DNA from: Didymella arachidicola
Taxonomy: Eukaryota; Ascomycota; Dothideomycetes; Pleosporales; Didymellaceae
Assembly: GCA_016630955.3 (NCBI GenBank)
Contig: CM049992.1
Coordinates: 186,001 to 250,000 of the forward strand
Direction of reading: 5' to 3'
Length of the DNA: 64,000 nt
Numbering within the stretch: position 1 is the first letter of the stretch; each line of letters begins with the position of its first letter. A program made the translations under genes and the position numbers. Shown piece by piece: positions 21,244 through 34,251 of the stretch. The notes below the pieces were generated by a model. That model was not told the origin of the DNA. It did not search any database and saw nothing but the letters and a program-made list of their open reading frames with translations.

Positions 21244-23506
21244 CTATGACTCGCCTCCTGTAGCTGCAGGGGCAGCACCACCCTCACCTGCTCCGCCTCG
21301 GAATCCACCCCTTGCACCGCGACCGCGGCCACCGCCACGATCACCGCGCTCACTGCCACGGAAGGCACCCCCACGGCCGCCACGACCTCCACGTCCACCA
21401 CGGCCACCTTCGCTGTCTGAAGCGCCGCCACTCCTGTAGCCACCAGTGCCAGCAGGCCCGCCACGGCTGCTTGCTTGCCAGCTTCCGGCACCATACCTAG
21501 GCGCGTTACCGCGCTCGTTGTAGACCTTAACGCTGGGCTTGTCGGGGCCACCCCTGGCATTCTTGACATCCGCTGAGACGCGGCCAAGAGCTGCCTGCAT
21601 TTCTGCCGGCGAGCTGAAATGAGCAACAAAGAAGTGCTTGATTTTCTCGAACTTCTCGATCTTGGACCTGTCCTCTTCAGCGAGAAGACCCTTGGCTTCT
21701 TCCTCGTCCTTCACACCACTAATGAACAATCCCTTGCTCTCCTTACGCTCCACAGGTTCAGCAGGGCCCTTCTCGGGTGCAGTTGTACCGTTCGACTTGA
21801 CTTCGCTCGGGATTGCCTTCTCGGCGGTGGGCTGGGGTGTGGCAGACTTGGGCTCCTTGGGTGCGCCAGGTGCAGGAGAGGGTCCAGTGCGTGCCGGCTG
21901 AGCAGCCTTGTTCTGCTGAGTAACGGGAGGAGTTGCGACGGCAGGGCGAGGCTGCTGGGGAGCGTTGGCTGGTGCGTTAGCAGGACGCCCTTGGGCCGGG
22001 GATGGTCCAGGAGCAGGGCTAGGAGCAGCAGGGGTCGCAGATGTGGCAGCGGCAGGTGCAGGCTGTCCGGCCTGACCTGGAGGTGCAACCTTTCCACCAC
22101 GATGAGCGAAGTTGAAACCCTGAGCGCGCATCTCAGTACCAATTCTGCCATTGTCGATATCGAGAACAAGCCAGCCGTAGGCAGCGTCAGCCAGGTTGAA
22201 GTTCCACATGTTCTTGAACGCGCTCTCATCGATGACACCACTCTGCGGTCCGGGAGTGGGGCCGCCGAATGGGTTGCCACCGTTGGCCACAGTGGGCATC
22301 TTGTTGACGATCTCAAGGGCGAGGTTTAGGAGGCGTTGCTGTGAATCGCTGTCGGCGATCGCAGGCTCCACTTCAGACTTGACTGTATCCCAGACATCGT
22401 TGAAGGAGGCCTTGGATGCAGCAAGCTTGCCGCGGTAGTGGTCCAGAGTTGGGTTTACGCTGAACTCGTTGTAGGAGCTGCCGTAACGGAAGTGAAGACC
22501 GGCGGACACCGAGAAATCGGCCTTCAGTGTGACTGAAAGCTGGTTCAGTAGACCCTCACGTGCGGGGGAGGCGTGGGTGACGAAGATACGTGTCTCAGTC
22601 GGGTCGTACACACGGTTCGCGGTGTCGACAAGCTCGCCCATCTGCAGAAGAGTCGTCCACATGGTACCTTGACCACCAGCAATGGTCGTCCTGCCCTCAC
22701 CATTGTCGAACAACTTGTGCATGACAACGGCGCCACCCAGACCGAGCAGACGGAGTTTCACTCCACCAATGTCGAGCAGCCGCGAGTGTGCCTCGTCGAT
22801 GATGTGCAGGTTGTCGATCTTGTACTCGCCGGATCGCAGCTTCTCCAAAACCTGGACGTCCTCACAGGCGCCCCATACTGTGTAGACGGGGACGTTCAGT
22901 GTGTATGTCTTGTTCAGGAATTGAGGCAGCTCCGAGAGAGGGAGGTGTTCTCGCTGGAAGCGCTCCTTAATCGGTGGCTGTGGTGGTGCCTGCGCGATTG
23001 AGCGTTTTACAGCATCGGACAACAGGGGCGAGTACTGCGCGACATGCTTCAGTGTCCTGCGCCGGTTAGCCTCCTCTTCGCTCGGAACATATCACATGTG
23101 CTTGGACGTACTTATCGGCGATACGGTCGAGCGAGCGGTCGTCGTAGAAACCGAAGTCACCAGTGTGAATGATGTAGTTGGCGCGAGCGTCCGCAGCGAG
23201 CTGATTCAGCGACTGAAGATTTCCTATAATATATTAGTCTTGCTACACAGCCTCGAATCGTTGACGCGTCACTCACCTCGTACATCAGCAATGCACAACA
23301 CTCGTACGCTTCCCTGCTGGATCACGCGGCCTTGGTTGGGGAGAAGCGGAACAGCGCCAGGCACAGGACCAGAGGGGGCGGTGCCATTGGAATGGTAGTT
23401 ATTGCCGGGGTAGGGGCGCGGCTGGTTAGGAGCTTGCTGGAAGAGGTCAGTAAACGGCACACCAGAGATCGACGACGGCTGTGGACTGTGTACGTACCGA
23501 AGCCAT
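21244..23506 (-). CDS. Calcineurin-fold (DUF2433-like) protein with RGG tail (4 exons)
   Basis: Exons 23506-23498, 23436-23277, 23223-23112 and 23056-21244 give 697 residues; the first coding exon is only ATGGCTTCG. The N-terminal metallophosphoesterase-like domain shows VRVLCIADVRGNLQSL, YIIHTGDFGFYD, VYTVWGACEDV and FVTHASPAREG, in the order of the D-x-H, GD, GN(H/D) and GH motifs, but with Arg in the first motif and GACED for GNHE. This is the pattern of fungal DUF2433 proteins and suggests altered or lost metal catalysis. A Pro/Ala/Gln linker (about 330-430) and a charged helix with KIEKFEKIKHFFVAHFSSPA follow. The last 80 residues are an RGG/GRGG tail (GGRGGRGGRGGRGGAFRG), suggesting RNA binding. 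Gene boundaries rest on hand-joined splice sites. Confidence 0.82.
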
Positions 23507-24591
23507 GGGTGGGAGTCGGAGGTAATGAGAAGAGGCCAAGTATAGCGTTGCGGTACAGCGGGGGGGATGGAGATGCTGCAGGGAGAAAGCTCCTGTGATG
23601 TGCAGTGAAGGAGAGGATTGGTAGTGCCTCTTCGAGTATTAGTTGGTGATGGCGACGGTGAGGAGGGCTTCGTTGTCGTTTCGCGCAAACAGAAGGCACC
23701 ACCGCACGGACCAGCTATCCAAGGTTAGCGTGTTCTGGCCCGTCATTGAGCAAAGTGACTTGTATTCTTGACATCCTTCATCTCATCGCTCTCCGCATCC
23801 GAACAAGCCTTGTCGATTCGTCTGAAGCTCCAAGGTGCTCGTGTCTGTCCGCTAAATGGGCGACAATCCCCGACTAACGACCACGCCGCTCCCCAGAAGC
23901 TCGAGAAGTCTTAAGCTTCCATGAGCTGTACACACGACCGAGCCCATCTCACCAGAACCATCGATTACATGATGATTCCGCCATCACAAAGGGGGGTCTC
24001 ACCCTTAATCGACTACAAACAGTGCTGAGATGCACTGGGAGTCGACTGAGGATGATATGTCACGGGTCTTGGCGCCCCAGTCGACACCGTTTGACAGTAG
24101 AGTACCTGTCCTATGAAGGTCATCATCATGCGATGGGATCACTGAGATGGTGTGGTTTTGAGCACGGGTCTGTCATCCAAGCAACGCTGCGTCCACGTCT
24201 CGTGCCTGGTCCGCTTGATAGCTGGAGGTGAAGCTGTGGCAAGAAGTGATGCTGCACAACCCACCCAGACTACAGTATCTGATCAGGGCAACACAGCCAG
24301 TGCCCAGCAACACTAACATGACCTTCTGGTGGTCTTCAGCATGTACAAATACTCTAAGCTGTTCTCAAGTTCTGCGTGCACGCAACCAATCTGACGCGCC
24401 GCTCCTGAGTCAAGCCACGCCGACTGAAGTGCGCTAGCTGGACCCTTAGTGCCCCTCCTCAAAATTATTTGAATCTTCTCCACGCAGGACAACACAGGCC
24501 TTGCCCGCCATAAATCTCTGATCTTTCGCCGCTCAGCGTCTGATCTTATACCAGGCCTGCTTCTACATTTCATTACTGTAGAACCACTGCC
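23507..24591. other. Divergent promoter region of the DUF2433-like gene and KAP123
   Basis: About 1.1 kb with no gene supported. It contains the upstream regions of both neighbours. Frames at 24022-24231 and 24228-24437 (+) have no recognisable motif. Confidence 0.45.
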
Positions 24592-27500
24592 ATGGACGAG
24601 CAACAGTTTGTTCAGCTGCTTCAGAGCCTGCTGCAGCGTAAGAACCCTGTTCGATGCATTGAGGCGTTGTAACTAACATTGCCCAGCTGACACCGACGTT
24701 GTCAAAAATGCCACGGCTACTCTGAACAAGAACTACTACAACTCGCCCGCCTCCCTCAATGCCCTTCTCCAGGTCCTCTGCGGGCACCCCGACAAGGGTC
24801 TGAAGCAGCTCGCCGCTGTCGAGGCCCGCAAGCTCGTTGTTAAACACTGGATCTCACTGCCCGAGGACCAGAAGGTTTCCCTCCGCAATCAGCTGTTGCA
24901 TTTCACTTTGAATGAGGAGCAGAAGCTCACAAGACACTCTGCCGCCCGCGTCGTTGCCGCAATCGCCGCGCAGGACTTCGAGGACGGACAATGGGCTGAC
25001 CTGCCTGGTCACCTGAACCAGGCCGCCACTAGCGGCATCGCACAGCACAGAGAGGTCGGAACATTCATCATCTGGACGACCCTTGAGCAAACTGGCGACT
25101 CTTTCCCTGGAAAGCCCGCCGATCTGTACAATCTGTTCAGCAAGACCATTCAAGACCCTGAGAGCGCCGATGTCAGGATCAACACCCTAATTGGTCTCAG
25201 CCGCATGGCTATGCTTCTTGAGCCTGAGGAGGACGCCAAGTCACTTACTGCTTTCCAGCAGGCTATCCCTCAGATGGTTGCCGTCCTGAAGCAGACCGTC
25301 GACGAGGGTGACGAGGAGAACGCCATGCAGGCCTTCGAGGTCTTCCAGACTCTCCTTGGCTGCGAGTCCGCTCTGCTCCAGAAGCACTTCGGTGATCTTG
25401 TTAGATTCATGCTCGAGCTCTCCGCTTCCACTGATGTCGAGGAAGACTATCGTTCCCAGTCTTTGGCCTTCCTCATGCAGTGCGTCCGCTACAGGAAGCT
25501 CAAGGTCCAGGCTCTCAGGATCGGTGAGGAGCTTACCCTGAAGGCCCTACACATCGTCACTGAGCTCGGTGACCTGTCCAGCGAGGACGAGGACGTTACA
25601 CCCGCTCGCTCTGCTCTTGGCTTGCTTGATATTCTTGCCTCCAGCCTCCCTCCCAGCCAGGTCGTGATCCCTCTTCTCAAGAACCTTGGCAACTACTTCT
25701 CTTCCCAGAACCCCGACTACCGACAGGCTGGTATCCTTGCTCTGGGCATGTGCGTTGAGGGTGCCCCGGACTTCATCGCTACTCAACTCCACGAGATCCT
25801 GCCCATGGTCTACCACCTTCTCGAAGACCCAGAGCTCAAAGTTCGTGCTGCTGCCCTTAACGGTATCGCACGCTTGGCCGATGACTTGGCTGAGGACGTT
25901 GGCAAGGAGCATGCTAAGCTCATCCCTGCCATGATCAAGAACTTCGATCTCGCTGTTCAGAACGCCCCCAGCGCTGATGATGAGCGTACCCTGTCCATCG
26001 TCCGTGGTACTTGCCATGCCATCGACTCTCTGATCGAGGGTCTTGACCCTGAGGATGCCGGCAGGTACGTCCCTGAGCTCGTGCCCCGCTTCAGCAAGCT
26101 TTTCCACCACGAGGACCTGAAGGTCAAGAGCGCTGCTATTGGTGCTGTTGGCTCCATTGCCAGCGCCGCTGAGAAGGCCTTCCTGCCATTCTTCCAGCAG
26201 ACCATGAACGAGCTTTCTCCCTATGTCCGCATCAAGGACAGTCAAGACGAGCTCGATCTCCGCGGTGTTACATGTGACACCATGGGCAAGATGGCATCTG
26301 CCGTTGGCCCCGAGCCCTTCGAGCCATACGTCCTGCCCTTGATGGAGGCCTCTGAGGAGGCTCTTCACCTCGACCACCCTCGCCTCCGTGAGACCAGCTA
26401 CATTCTCTGGTCCACAATGGCCAAGGTCTACGAAGAGAGCTTTGCCAAGTACCTCCCGGGTGCTGTCAAGGGACTCAACGAATGTCTTGCTCAGGATGAG
26501 ACTGGCACTGATGTTGAGCTGGGCGAGCACGCCAGCGAGCTTGTTGGCCAGGAGGTTATCATCGAGGGTCAGAAGGTCAAGGTTATGTCTGCCGGCGAGG
26601 ATGACGATGATGACTTCGAGGACTTGAACGACGCTATGGTCGATGATGATGATTGGGACGACCTCGAGGGCGTCACTGCTGTCGCAATGGAGAAGGAGAT
26701 TGCTGCTGAGGTCTTTGGCGACATCATCACCCATACTCGCCGCCAATACCTGCCCTACCTTGAGGAGACCGTCACTAAGCTTCTGGAGCTTGTCGACCAC
26801 TCCTATGAGGGCATTCGCAAGGCTGCCCTTGGCACACTGTGGCGCACTTTCGCCTGTCTCTTCGGCATGGCTGAGGGCGACGGTATGGCTAAGTGGACTC
26901 CAGGCCTTCCTCTCAAGGTCGAGCCTCCTGCAGAGCTGAAGAAGCTTGGTAACCTCGTCATGACTGCCACCATGGCGTGCTGGCAGGACGAGATGGACCG
27001 GTACGTGCATTTTCTCCCCTTTCTCCACCCAGCCTCCTGCAAAGATGACACAATCTTCGTTAATCCCAGCTCACTCCGATGCACAAAGTGCACTTGAGGT
27101 GAAAGCGAAATCACGTCTGAGCAACTCACGAAGCGTTGTTTGTCTACTATATATCTTGAAGATCATTGCTGACAATCGACAGGGGCACTGTTACTGACAT
27201 CAATCGCGATGTCGCTGCTACTCTTAAGCTATGTGGTCCCGCGGTCCTGATGATGGAGTCAGGCACTGCTGTTCCCGATATGTGCCAGCAGCTGCTCGCT
27301 GTGATCACCAAGCGCCACCCCTGCCAGCAGGATCTTGGTGACGAGGGTGAGGAGATCGACCTCGACGAGTCTTCTGAGTATGACTGGTTGGTCATCGAGA
27401 CCGCCCTGGAGGTCGTCACTTGCCTAGCTGTCGCTCTTGGCAGCCAGTTCACCGAGCTCTGGAAGATGTTCGAGAAGCCTATCATGAAGTACGCTAGCAG

Positions 27501-28065
27501 TCAGGAGCCCACTGAGCGCAGTGCTGCTGTTGGCACCATTGCCGAGTGCGTTGGTAATATGGGCGAGGGCTGCGCACAGTACCAGAGCAGTGTGCTCAAG
27601 GTCCTTCTCCACCGCCTTTCAGACGAGGACGTCGATACTAAGTCGAACGCTGTCTACGGGGTGGGTCTCTTGGCCGAGAACACCAACAACGACGATGAGA
27701 TTGTCAAGAACCTGCCCACCATCTTCTCCAAGATTGAGCCTCTGCTTGACGCGAAGGACCAGCCCCGTCTCCTGGACAACACAGCCGGCTGCGTCAGCCG
27801 TTTCATCACTAAGCATACTGACAGGCTTCCCGTCGCCGAGGTCCTGCCTCGCCTCGTCCAGCTTCTCCCTCTCCGTGAGGACTATGAGGAGAACAAGCCC
27901 ATTTTCGGCATGTTTGTCAAGCTGTACCAGAGGAACGACCCAACTGTCCAGCAGCTGACTCCCACGTTGATGCCTATTTTCGAGCAGGCATTGAGCTCTG
28001 ACGACCAACTGGAGGATGAGACCCGCGCGCAGCTTACCGAGCTTGTCCAGTACCTGCGCAAGTAG
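24592..28065 (+). CDS. KAP123: Importin beta-4 / karyopherin Kap123 (3 exons)
   Basis: Exons 24592-24637, 24687-27000 and 27183-28065 encode 1080 residues, close to yeast Kap123 (about 1110). The protein begins MDEQQFVQLLQSLLQPDTDV and has the importin-beta N-terminal pattern (TLNKNYYNSPASLNALLQVL). The rest is HEAT repeats throughout, such as SQNPDYRQAGILALGMCVEG and DLKVKSAAIGAVGSIASAAE. An acidic loop (DDDDDFEDLNDAMVDDDDWD, about residues 645-665) matches karyopherins that carry basic cargo. It imports ribosomal proteins and histones through nuclear pores with Ran-GTP release. The second intron is 182 nt, the longest found here. Codon use is strongly biased to C-ending codons, as expected for high expression. 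Confidence 0.95.
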
Positions 28066-28661
28066 GATGTTTGATGAACAACATGGAGCAAAAAGGATGG
28101 ATACCCGTCGCAAGACACTTGTAGATAATGACCGCGGATTTATGACCCAGATAGGATCTTGAATGAACATAGACGCCTAAATGGCATGCATTTCTGACAC
28201 GCCCCTCAGCTGGGTGTAAATGTGATATGATTCGATTGGTGCTGCGTGGCCGGGGATGGCATTCGGGAACGAGGTGTTCTCCGCGTGACGATCCCTTCCC
28301 AGGAACAGGCGCGGCTAGCTGCTAGCGGCTCATGACGTCTCGAACGCGCATGAGACAAACAGCTGCCTCACGCTTCGCGCCTCTACAGCTGTCACTACCA
28401 ACAACGACAGCAGTCGAGTAGCTGTCCAACTGTGTTTATATAGCTGCACACAGCTCACTGCATCGCTACGAGCCACCGCTGCGGCTTCGAGAGCTCCTCA
28501 CTACCTCCACTAGAGCTCCAGGCTCCGCGCCACCCCGGCTTCGACAGCACGGCACACACGCGTCTACCTGTAGACGATACCAAACCGCAAGAATCGCCCC
28601 ACGTACATTCTGTGCTCCGCGAACAATTCTACGCCGCCGATAGCGTACTCTTGACCCGGCG
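28066..28661. other. Intergenic: 3' of KAP123, promoter of NCR1
   Basis: About 600 bp, no gene seen. The part just before 28662 is pyrimidine/AC-rich, as usual for leaders of fungal housekeeping genes. Confidence 0.5.
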
Positions 28662-31600
28662 ATGCACGTAACGATGGCGCCGCGTTGCTCCGTACGGGGG
28701 CTAGCCACGACGGTGGGGCTATTGTCGGTGCTGGCCGGCTCAGCGCTGGCGGGACCTGATTTGACCTCCAAGCACGAGAAGGGAAGATGTGCGATCAGAG
28801 GGCAGTGCGGCAAGCAGAGCTTCTTTGGCTCTGACCTGCCCTGCCCAGACAACGGCTTGGCCAAGGCACCGACAGACGATATCAGGAAGCAGCTGGTCGA
28901 CATATGCGGCGCACAATGGGCGGATACGGACGTATGTTGTGAGGCAGAGCAGTTGGACGCCCTCAAGACGAATCTTGACCGTGCCTCGCCTATCATCAAC
29001 GCCTGCCCGGCCTGCAAGGAGAACTTCTACAACATGTTCTGCACCTTCACCTGCTCGCCGGACCAGTCGCTTTTCATCAATGTCACCGATACTGTGCCCA
29101 AGGGCGATAAGTTCCTCGTCACTCAGCTTACTCACCTTGTTTCGGACGAGTACGCGGGCGTCTTCTACGACAGCTGCAAGGATGTCAAGTTCGGCGCGAC
29201 AAATGGCAAGGCGATGGACTTCATCGGCGGTGGCGCAAAGAACTACACTCAATTCCTTAAGTTCCTTGGTGACAAGAAATTCCTTGGATCGCCTTTCCAG
29301 ATGGATTTCCCTCGCCCGGATGAGGCCGAATTTCCTGACATGAAGGCCATGAACAAGCACGCGCATCCCTGCGACACAGACGACGAGCTATACCGCTGCG
29401 CCTGTCTCGACTGCGGTGCCTCCTGCACGGAGCTCCCCGAAGTGAAGGAAGCCAAGCAGTGCTACGTTGGCCTTCTCCCTTGTCTTTCCTTCGCCGTCAT
29501 CATCGTCTACTCCGTCTTTTTGGCTCTTCTTTGCACCGCTATCGCCGGACACGTCGCATACAAAAAGCACTCGCAGCAGAAGAATGAACGTTTGCGCCTT
29601 TTACAGGACCTCGAGCCCAGTGACGACGAAGATGAGGGTGACATTGTCCACAATGTTGGCATGCTCGACCGTCCTACCAAGCACTACTTTGTCAACACGT
29701 GGTGCGATCGTCTGTTCAGCCGCATTGGCTACGTCTGCGCCAGATTCCCCGTCATCACCATCGTCACAAGCGTTCTTGTGGTAGGACTCATGAGCTTGGG
29801 CTGGCTCAACTTCACCATAGAGACTGACCCCGTCCGCTTGTGGGTTGCGCCTGACTCGGCAGCAGCCCAGGAGAAGGTTTTCTTTGACGAAAAGTTCGGG
29901 CCGTTCTTCCGAGCGGAGCAAGCCTTTTTGGTCAACGATACTCACCCGGGCGCGCCAGTGTTGAGCTACGAAACGCTCGACTGGTGGTTCGGTGTCGAGG
30001 ACCAAATTCGGCGATTGAAGTCATCCCAGAGTGGCGTGACTCTCGATCAGGTTTGTTTCAAGCCCATTGAGGACGCCTGTGTGGTACAATCAGTCACTGG
30101 CTATTTCCAAGGCGACTTCCAGAACCTCTCGCCCAGCAGCTGGCAGGATGATATCCTAGACTGCGTCGACAATCCGACACAATGCTTGCCTGAGTTTCAG
30201 CAGCCACTGGACCCTCACATCCTATTTGGTGGTGTCAACAAGAGTGTTCTTGATGCCCAGGCGCTCGTAGTCACTTGGGTCGTTCAAAACCACGCCGAGG
30301 GCACACCTGAGCTGCAACGCGCAATGGACTTCGAAGACGAGATGAAGAACTATTTGAAGCTTGTGCAGGATGATGCGCAGGATCGCGGCCTCCGATTGAG
30401 TTTCAGCACCGAGGTCAGTCTCGAGCAAGAGCTCAATAAGAGCACCAACACCGATGCCAAGATTGTGGTAATCAGCTACATCATCATGTTCGTATACGCC
30501 TCGCTCGCGTTGGGATCGACCACCCTGACGGTGCGCTCTGTCCTCCGAAACCCGGCAAATGCACTGGTGCAGTCTAAGTTCATGCTGGGAACCGTGGGCA
30601 TCCTCATCGTGCTCATGTCGGTGGCGGCTTCCGTTGGCTTGTTCTCTGCTGCGGGCATCAAAGTCACTCTGATTATCGCCGAGGTCATTCCCTTTTTGGT
30701 ACTGGCGGTTGGTGTTGACAACATCTTTCTGATCGTACACGAGTTCGAGCGTATCAACATTAGCCATCCCGAAGGCACCATCCCGGAACGTGTCTCGCGT
30801 GCTCTTGGTCGTATGGGGCCTTCCATATTGCTTTCGGCGCTTACAGAGACGACCGCGTTTGCCCTTGGCTGTGCTGTGGGCATGCCTGCTGTTCGCAACT
30901 TCGCCGCGTATGCCGCGGGCGCGGTGTTCATCAACGCCATCTTACAAGTCACGATGTTCATTGCCGTACTTGCGCTGAACCAGCAACGCGTGGAGACCAA
31001 CCGTGCCGACTGTTTCCCTTTCCTTCGGGTATCGAAGGCAGATCCTGGATACCTCAATGGAGCTGGCGCTGGCGAAGAAGGTGCTTTGCAGAGGTTCATT
31101 CGCAAGACCTACGCACCAGCCATTCTGGGCAAGAAGACCAAAGTCGTCATTCTTGCTATCTTCTTCGGTATCTTCACCGCTGGGGTTGCGCTCTTCCCTG
31201 CCGTTGAACTTGGCCTTGATCAACGTATCGCCATGCCAAGCGACTCGTATCTCATCCCGTATTTCACAGACGTGTACGACTACCTTGACGTCGGTCCACC
31301 GGTCTACTTCATTCACAAGGAATTTAACGTTACGGAAAGGAAACCGCAGAAGGAGCTTTGCGGCCGCTTCTCTACCTGCGATCAAGGTAGTCTCTCAAAC
31401 ATCATCGAGGCCGAACGTAAGCGTCCCGAGGTCTCCTACTTGGCTGCACCCGCCGCCAGCTGGCTGGATGACTTTTTCCTCTGGCTGAACCCTGAGAATG
31501 AGAAGTGCTGCGTTGACAAGGGTAAGCCTTGCTTTGCGAATCGCACGCCTGCGTGGAATATGACGCTCCATGGCATGCCTGAGGGCGAAGAATTCATCCA

Positions 31601-32541
31601 TTATCTCGAACGCTGGGTTGAGGCCCCAACCACAGAGGACTGCCCGCTCGGTGGCAAGGCTGCGTACTCCGATGCTCTCGTTATCGACTCCAAGCACACC
31701 AGCATCGCTGCCTCGCATTTCCGCACCTCACATACACCCGTGCACTCACAGAGCGACTTCATCGCCGCATACAAAGCAGCGCGCCGCATCGCCAAAGAGA
31801 TCTCTAAAGACGTCTCCGCCGAGGTCTTTCCCTACTCCAAGTTCTACATCTTCTTCGATCAGTACACGACTATCGTGCGCCTCGCCGCGGCTTTGATAGG
31901 GTCCGCGCTCGCCGCCGTGCTGGTTATCACTACCATCCTGCTCGGCTCGCTTGCGACAGCGCTGATCGTGACGCTCGTTGTCGCCATGACCATCTCCGCC
32001 ATCATCGGCTCCATGGCGCTCATGGGTGTCAGCCTCAATGCCGTCTCGCTCGTCAATCTCATCATTTGCGTTGGCATCAGCGTCGAGTTTACTGCGCACA
32101 TCGCCCGCGCGTTCACGTTCCCTAGTCGCGCGACCATGGAGCGCGCGCCGAGACATCGCTTCCGCGGCCGCGACGCGAGGGCGTGGACTGCGATGGTGAA
32201 TGTCGCCAGCAGCGTTATTAGCGGGATCACGATTACCAAGATCCTCGGCGTAGGTGTGCTGGCATTTACACGGAGCAAGGTATGTTCTCCACCCACTAAT
32301 TGCGAGAAAAGAGAGCTGACACATACAGATCTTTGAAATCTACTACTTCCGCGTCTGGGTCGCACTTGTGCTGTGGGCGTCCACGCACGCGCTCATTTTG
32401 CTGCCTGTGCTTCTCAGCTTGTTCGGTGGCAAGGGCTATGTGGACCCTGAGAGCGAGGGTGGGCTGGAGCAGGATCTGCGACGGAGACAGTACCCTGCGC
32501 TATTGGGAGACGATGACGAAGAGTATGACAGCGACTATTAG
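28662..32541 (+). CDS. NCR1: NPC1/Ncr1 sterol transporter (2 exons)
   Basis: Exons 28662-32279 and 32329-32541 (49-nt intron) encode 1276 residues, the usual NPC1 size. Start is MHVTMAPRC; a second ATG is four codons on. After the signal peptide (VGLLSVLAGSALAG) comes the cysteine-rich sterol-binding N-terminal domain (CAIRGQCGKQSFFG, ACPACKENFYNMFCTFTCSP). Next are a membrane helix, the middle luminal domain (FTIETDPVRLWVAP), and a sterol-sensing domain (SYIIMFVYASLALG to ALTETTAFALGC). A second luminal domain with paired cysteines (CGRFSTCDQG, EKCCVDKGKPC) and the last helix bundle follow. It moves sterol from the vacuole lumen into the membrane in yeast. The acidic C-terminus DDDEEYDSDY has no obvious lysosomal dileucine signal. 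Confidence 0.96.
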
Positions 32542-34251
32542 CTTTCTATACACCCTGTAGAAGTCTGCTAGTGCACGTATGAATACAATGTCGGCAGCGT
32601 AATCGGCCGCGGTCAGGCATTTACTTCTGATTCCGAGGTGTAGCTGACTCTCAGCAATGCCCTGCATCGATAACGGGTCAAGGGCTGCGAACATTGTGGT
32701 CGCAGAGGAACCTTGACTGCAACTTGTGTGTATACACAATCGGACCTTCATAGAGCCCCTCCCATATCATCTACTGTCGTACGCCTTTTAGGAGGCCTTC
32801 ATAGATGAGTCCTCAGATCGGCTAGAAGAGGGTAGGCACGATATCCGTAAGGCTACAGCAGGTTCCCCACGGACCTATTGTTATTCAATCCAACATGAGA
32901 CAGACTTCAACATTGCCGAGCAGAATCAACTCGCTGTCATCCCTAATGATATCGGTTGGTTATGATTTTCTCGCTTCGCCCATTCCAGGGCTCAGTAGCA
33001 CTATCAATGACACTGGTCTGTCAAAGAGGTCTAACGCTGATGCGGCTCAATTTCTACGCTGCGCCGCTGCTGTGGAGGTCCTACTTTGTCAAAGTGCACG
33101 GACAGTATGATGACTTCTTCAACCTTACGTGCCCACCCTTTTTGTTTTTGTTCTGGTACCATAGGTATCCGCTGTTCTGGTCTCGATGCAAGTCGCGCTT
33201 GCGGCTGACCAGTTGATAGCAGTAGTGCAGACATTCGCAGCGTATCTCGAGGAGAAAGATACTCTACAGCTCTTCATGATATATCTGTCATAGTAGATGA
33301 ATTGCTCATTACCCCGGTAGGGGACATCGTCGTACACACTAATCTGACATTGGGCAAGATCCTATCATCTTTGGGTTGAAGGCCACAAGAGCCTCCTTGC
33401 GGCATCTTGATGGTTGGACTTGCTGCTGAGTAGACGCTCCTCTTTCTCACGTATGGCGGCTAGAGATAGACTTAGAGTGCTGAATGAAGATGACTGCAAG
33501 TTGACGGTACATTCAAGGCGTTTTGTCTGACACTCGTCAAGTAGATCTATAGCCCGACATTGTCTCTCAAAAATCTAGCGGTCTGGCAGGCCCTTGTTTC
33601 TCAAAGCCAAAAAAACATCAATTCAGATCCTTCCAATATATAGAGACCCTCGTTCCTGTGATGAATCAGCTGTTCAGCACTCAGATCGAAGCGATTCTGC
33701 TCAATTCATCCTTGGTGTGAGGTTTTGTACCGCTGTAAATGACAGAAGTCCCCAAAGAGGCAGATCGGTACAAACTTAGTCGAGTTCATAACGCAGTGGC
33801 AAACTTTGGCAGGCTTGGTGCCTGCTTTACAGGAACTTGCCCCAAGGGAATACAACGTGAATATTTTGCAGAGGCGACATGGGTTTGTAGCGGTCAGCTT
33901 CGAATTCTAGTTTCATGTCGGTTGGGATTCGAAAGTTGCGACTTACACCGCGAGGTATACCTAGGTAATGGATGGAAGGGTCGCAATATCGAAGACGCCA
34001 CCCTTGCTCAAGGTCCCTGACATTGTCAAGACATCCAGAGACGATACATTTTAGTAAGCGACAGCTGCGACATTGAGTGGGTTTGATGATGCTCGCGTTC
34101 CATGCTTCGAGATGAAGGATAAATCAGCTCGAGTTCCACAACAGGCGAGGCAACTCCAGCCGAGGCTTCCCGGATGTACCTTCCTAAACCCCAAAAATTT
34201 CCAGCGCCGAACATCTCAAATCCACAAACACCATAATCGCACACGCACACA
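32542..34251. other. Intergenic, no gene supported
   Basis: About 1.7 kb. Open frames at 32895-33110, 33594-33779 and 33739-34020 (+) have no recognisable domains or splice partners. The part before 34252 is the BUD22 promoter. Confidence 0.4.

Noticed and set aside
21619..22329. 236-codon plus-strand frame opposite the DUF2433-like gene
   Set aside because: Shadow of the minus-strand gene, whose product has recognisable motifs and matching introns.
25547..27028. 493-codon minus-strand frame opposite KAP123
   Set aside because: Strong third-position bias of KAP123 suppresses stops on the other strand. The product has no recognisable domain, while the plus strand gives a complete karyopherin.
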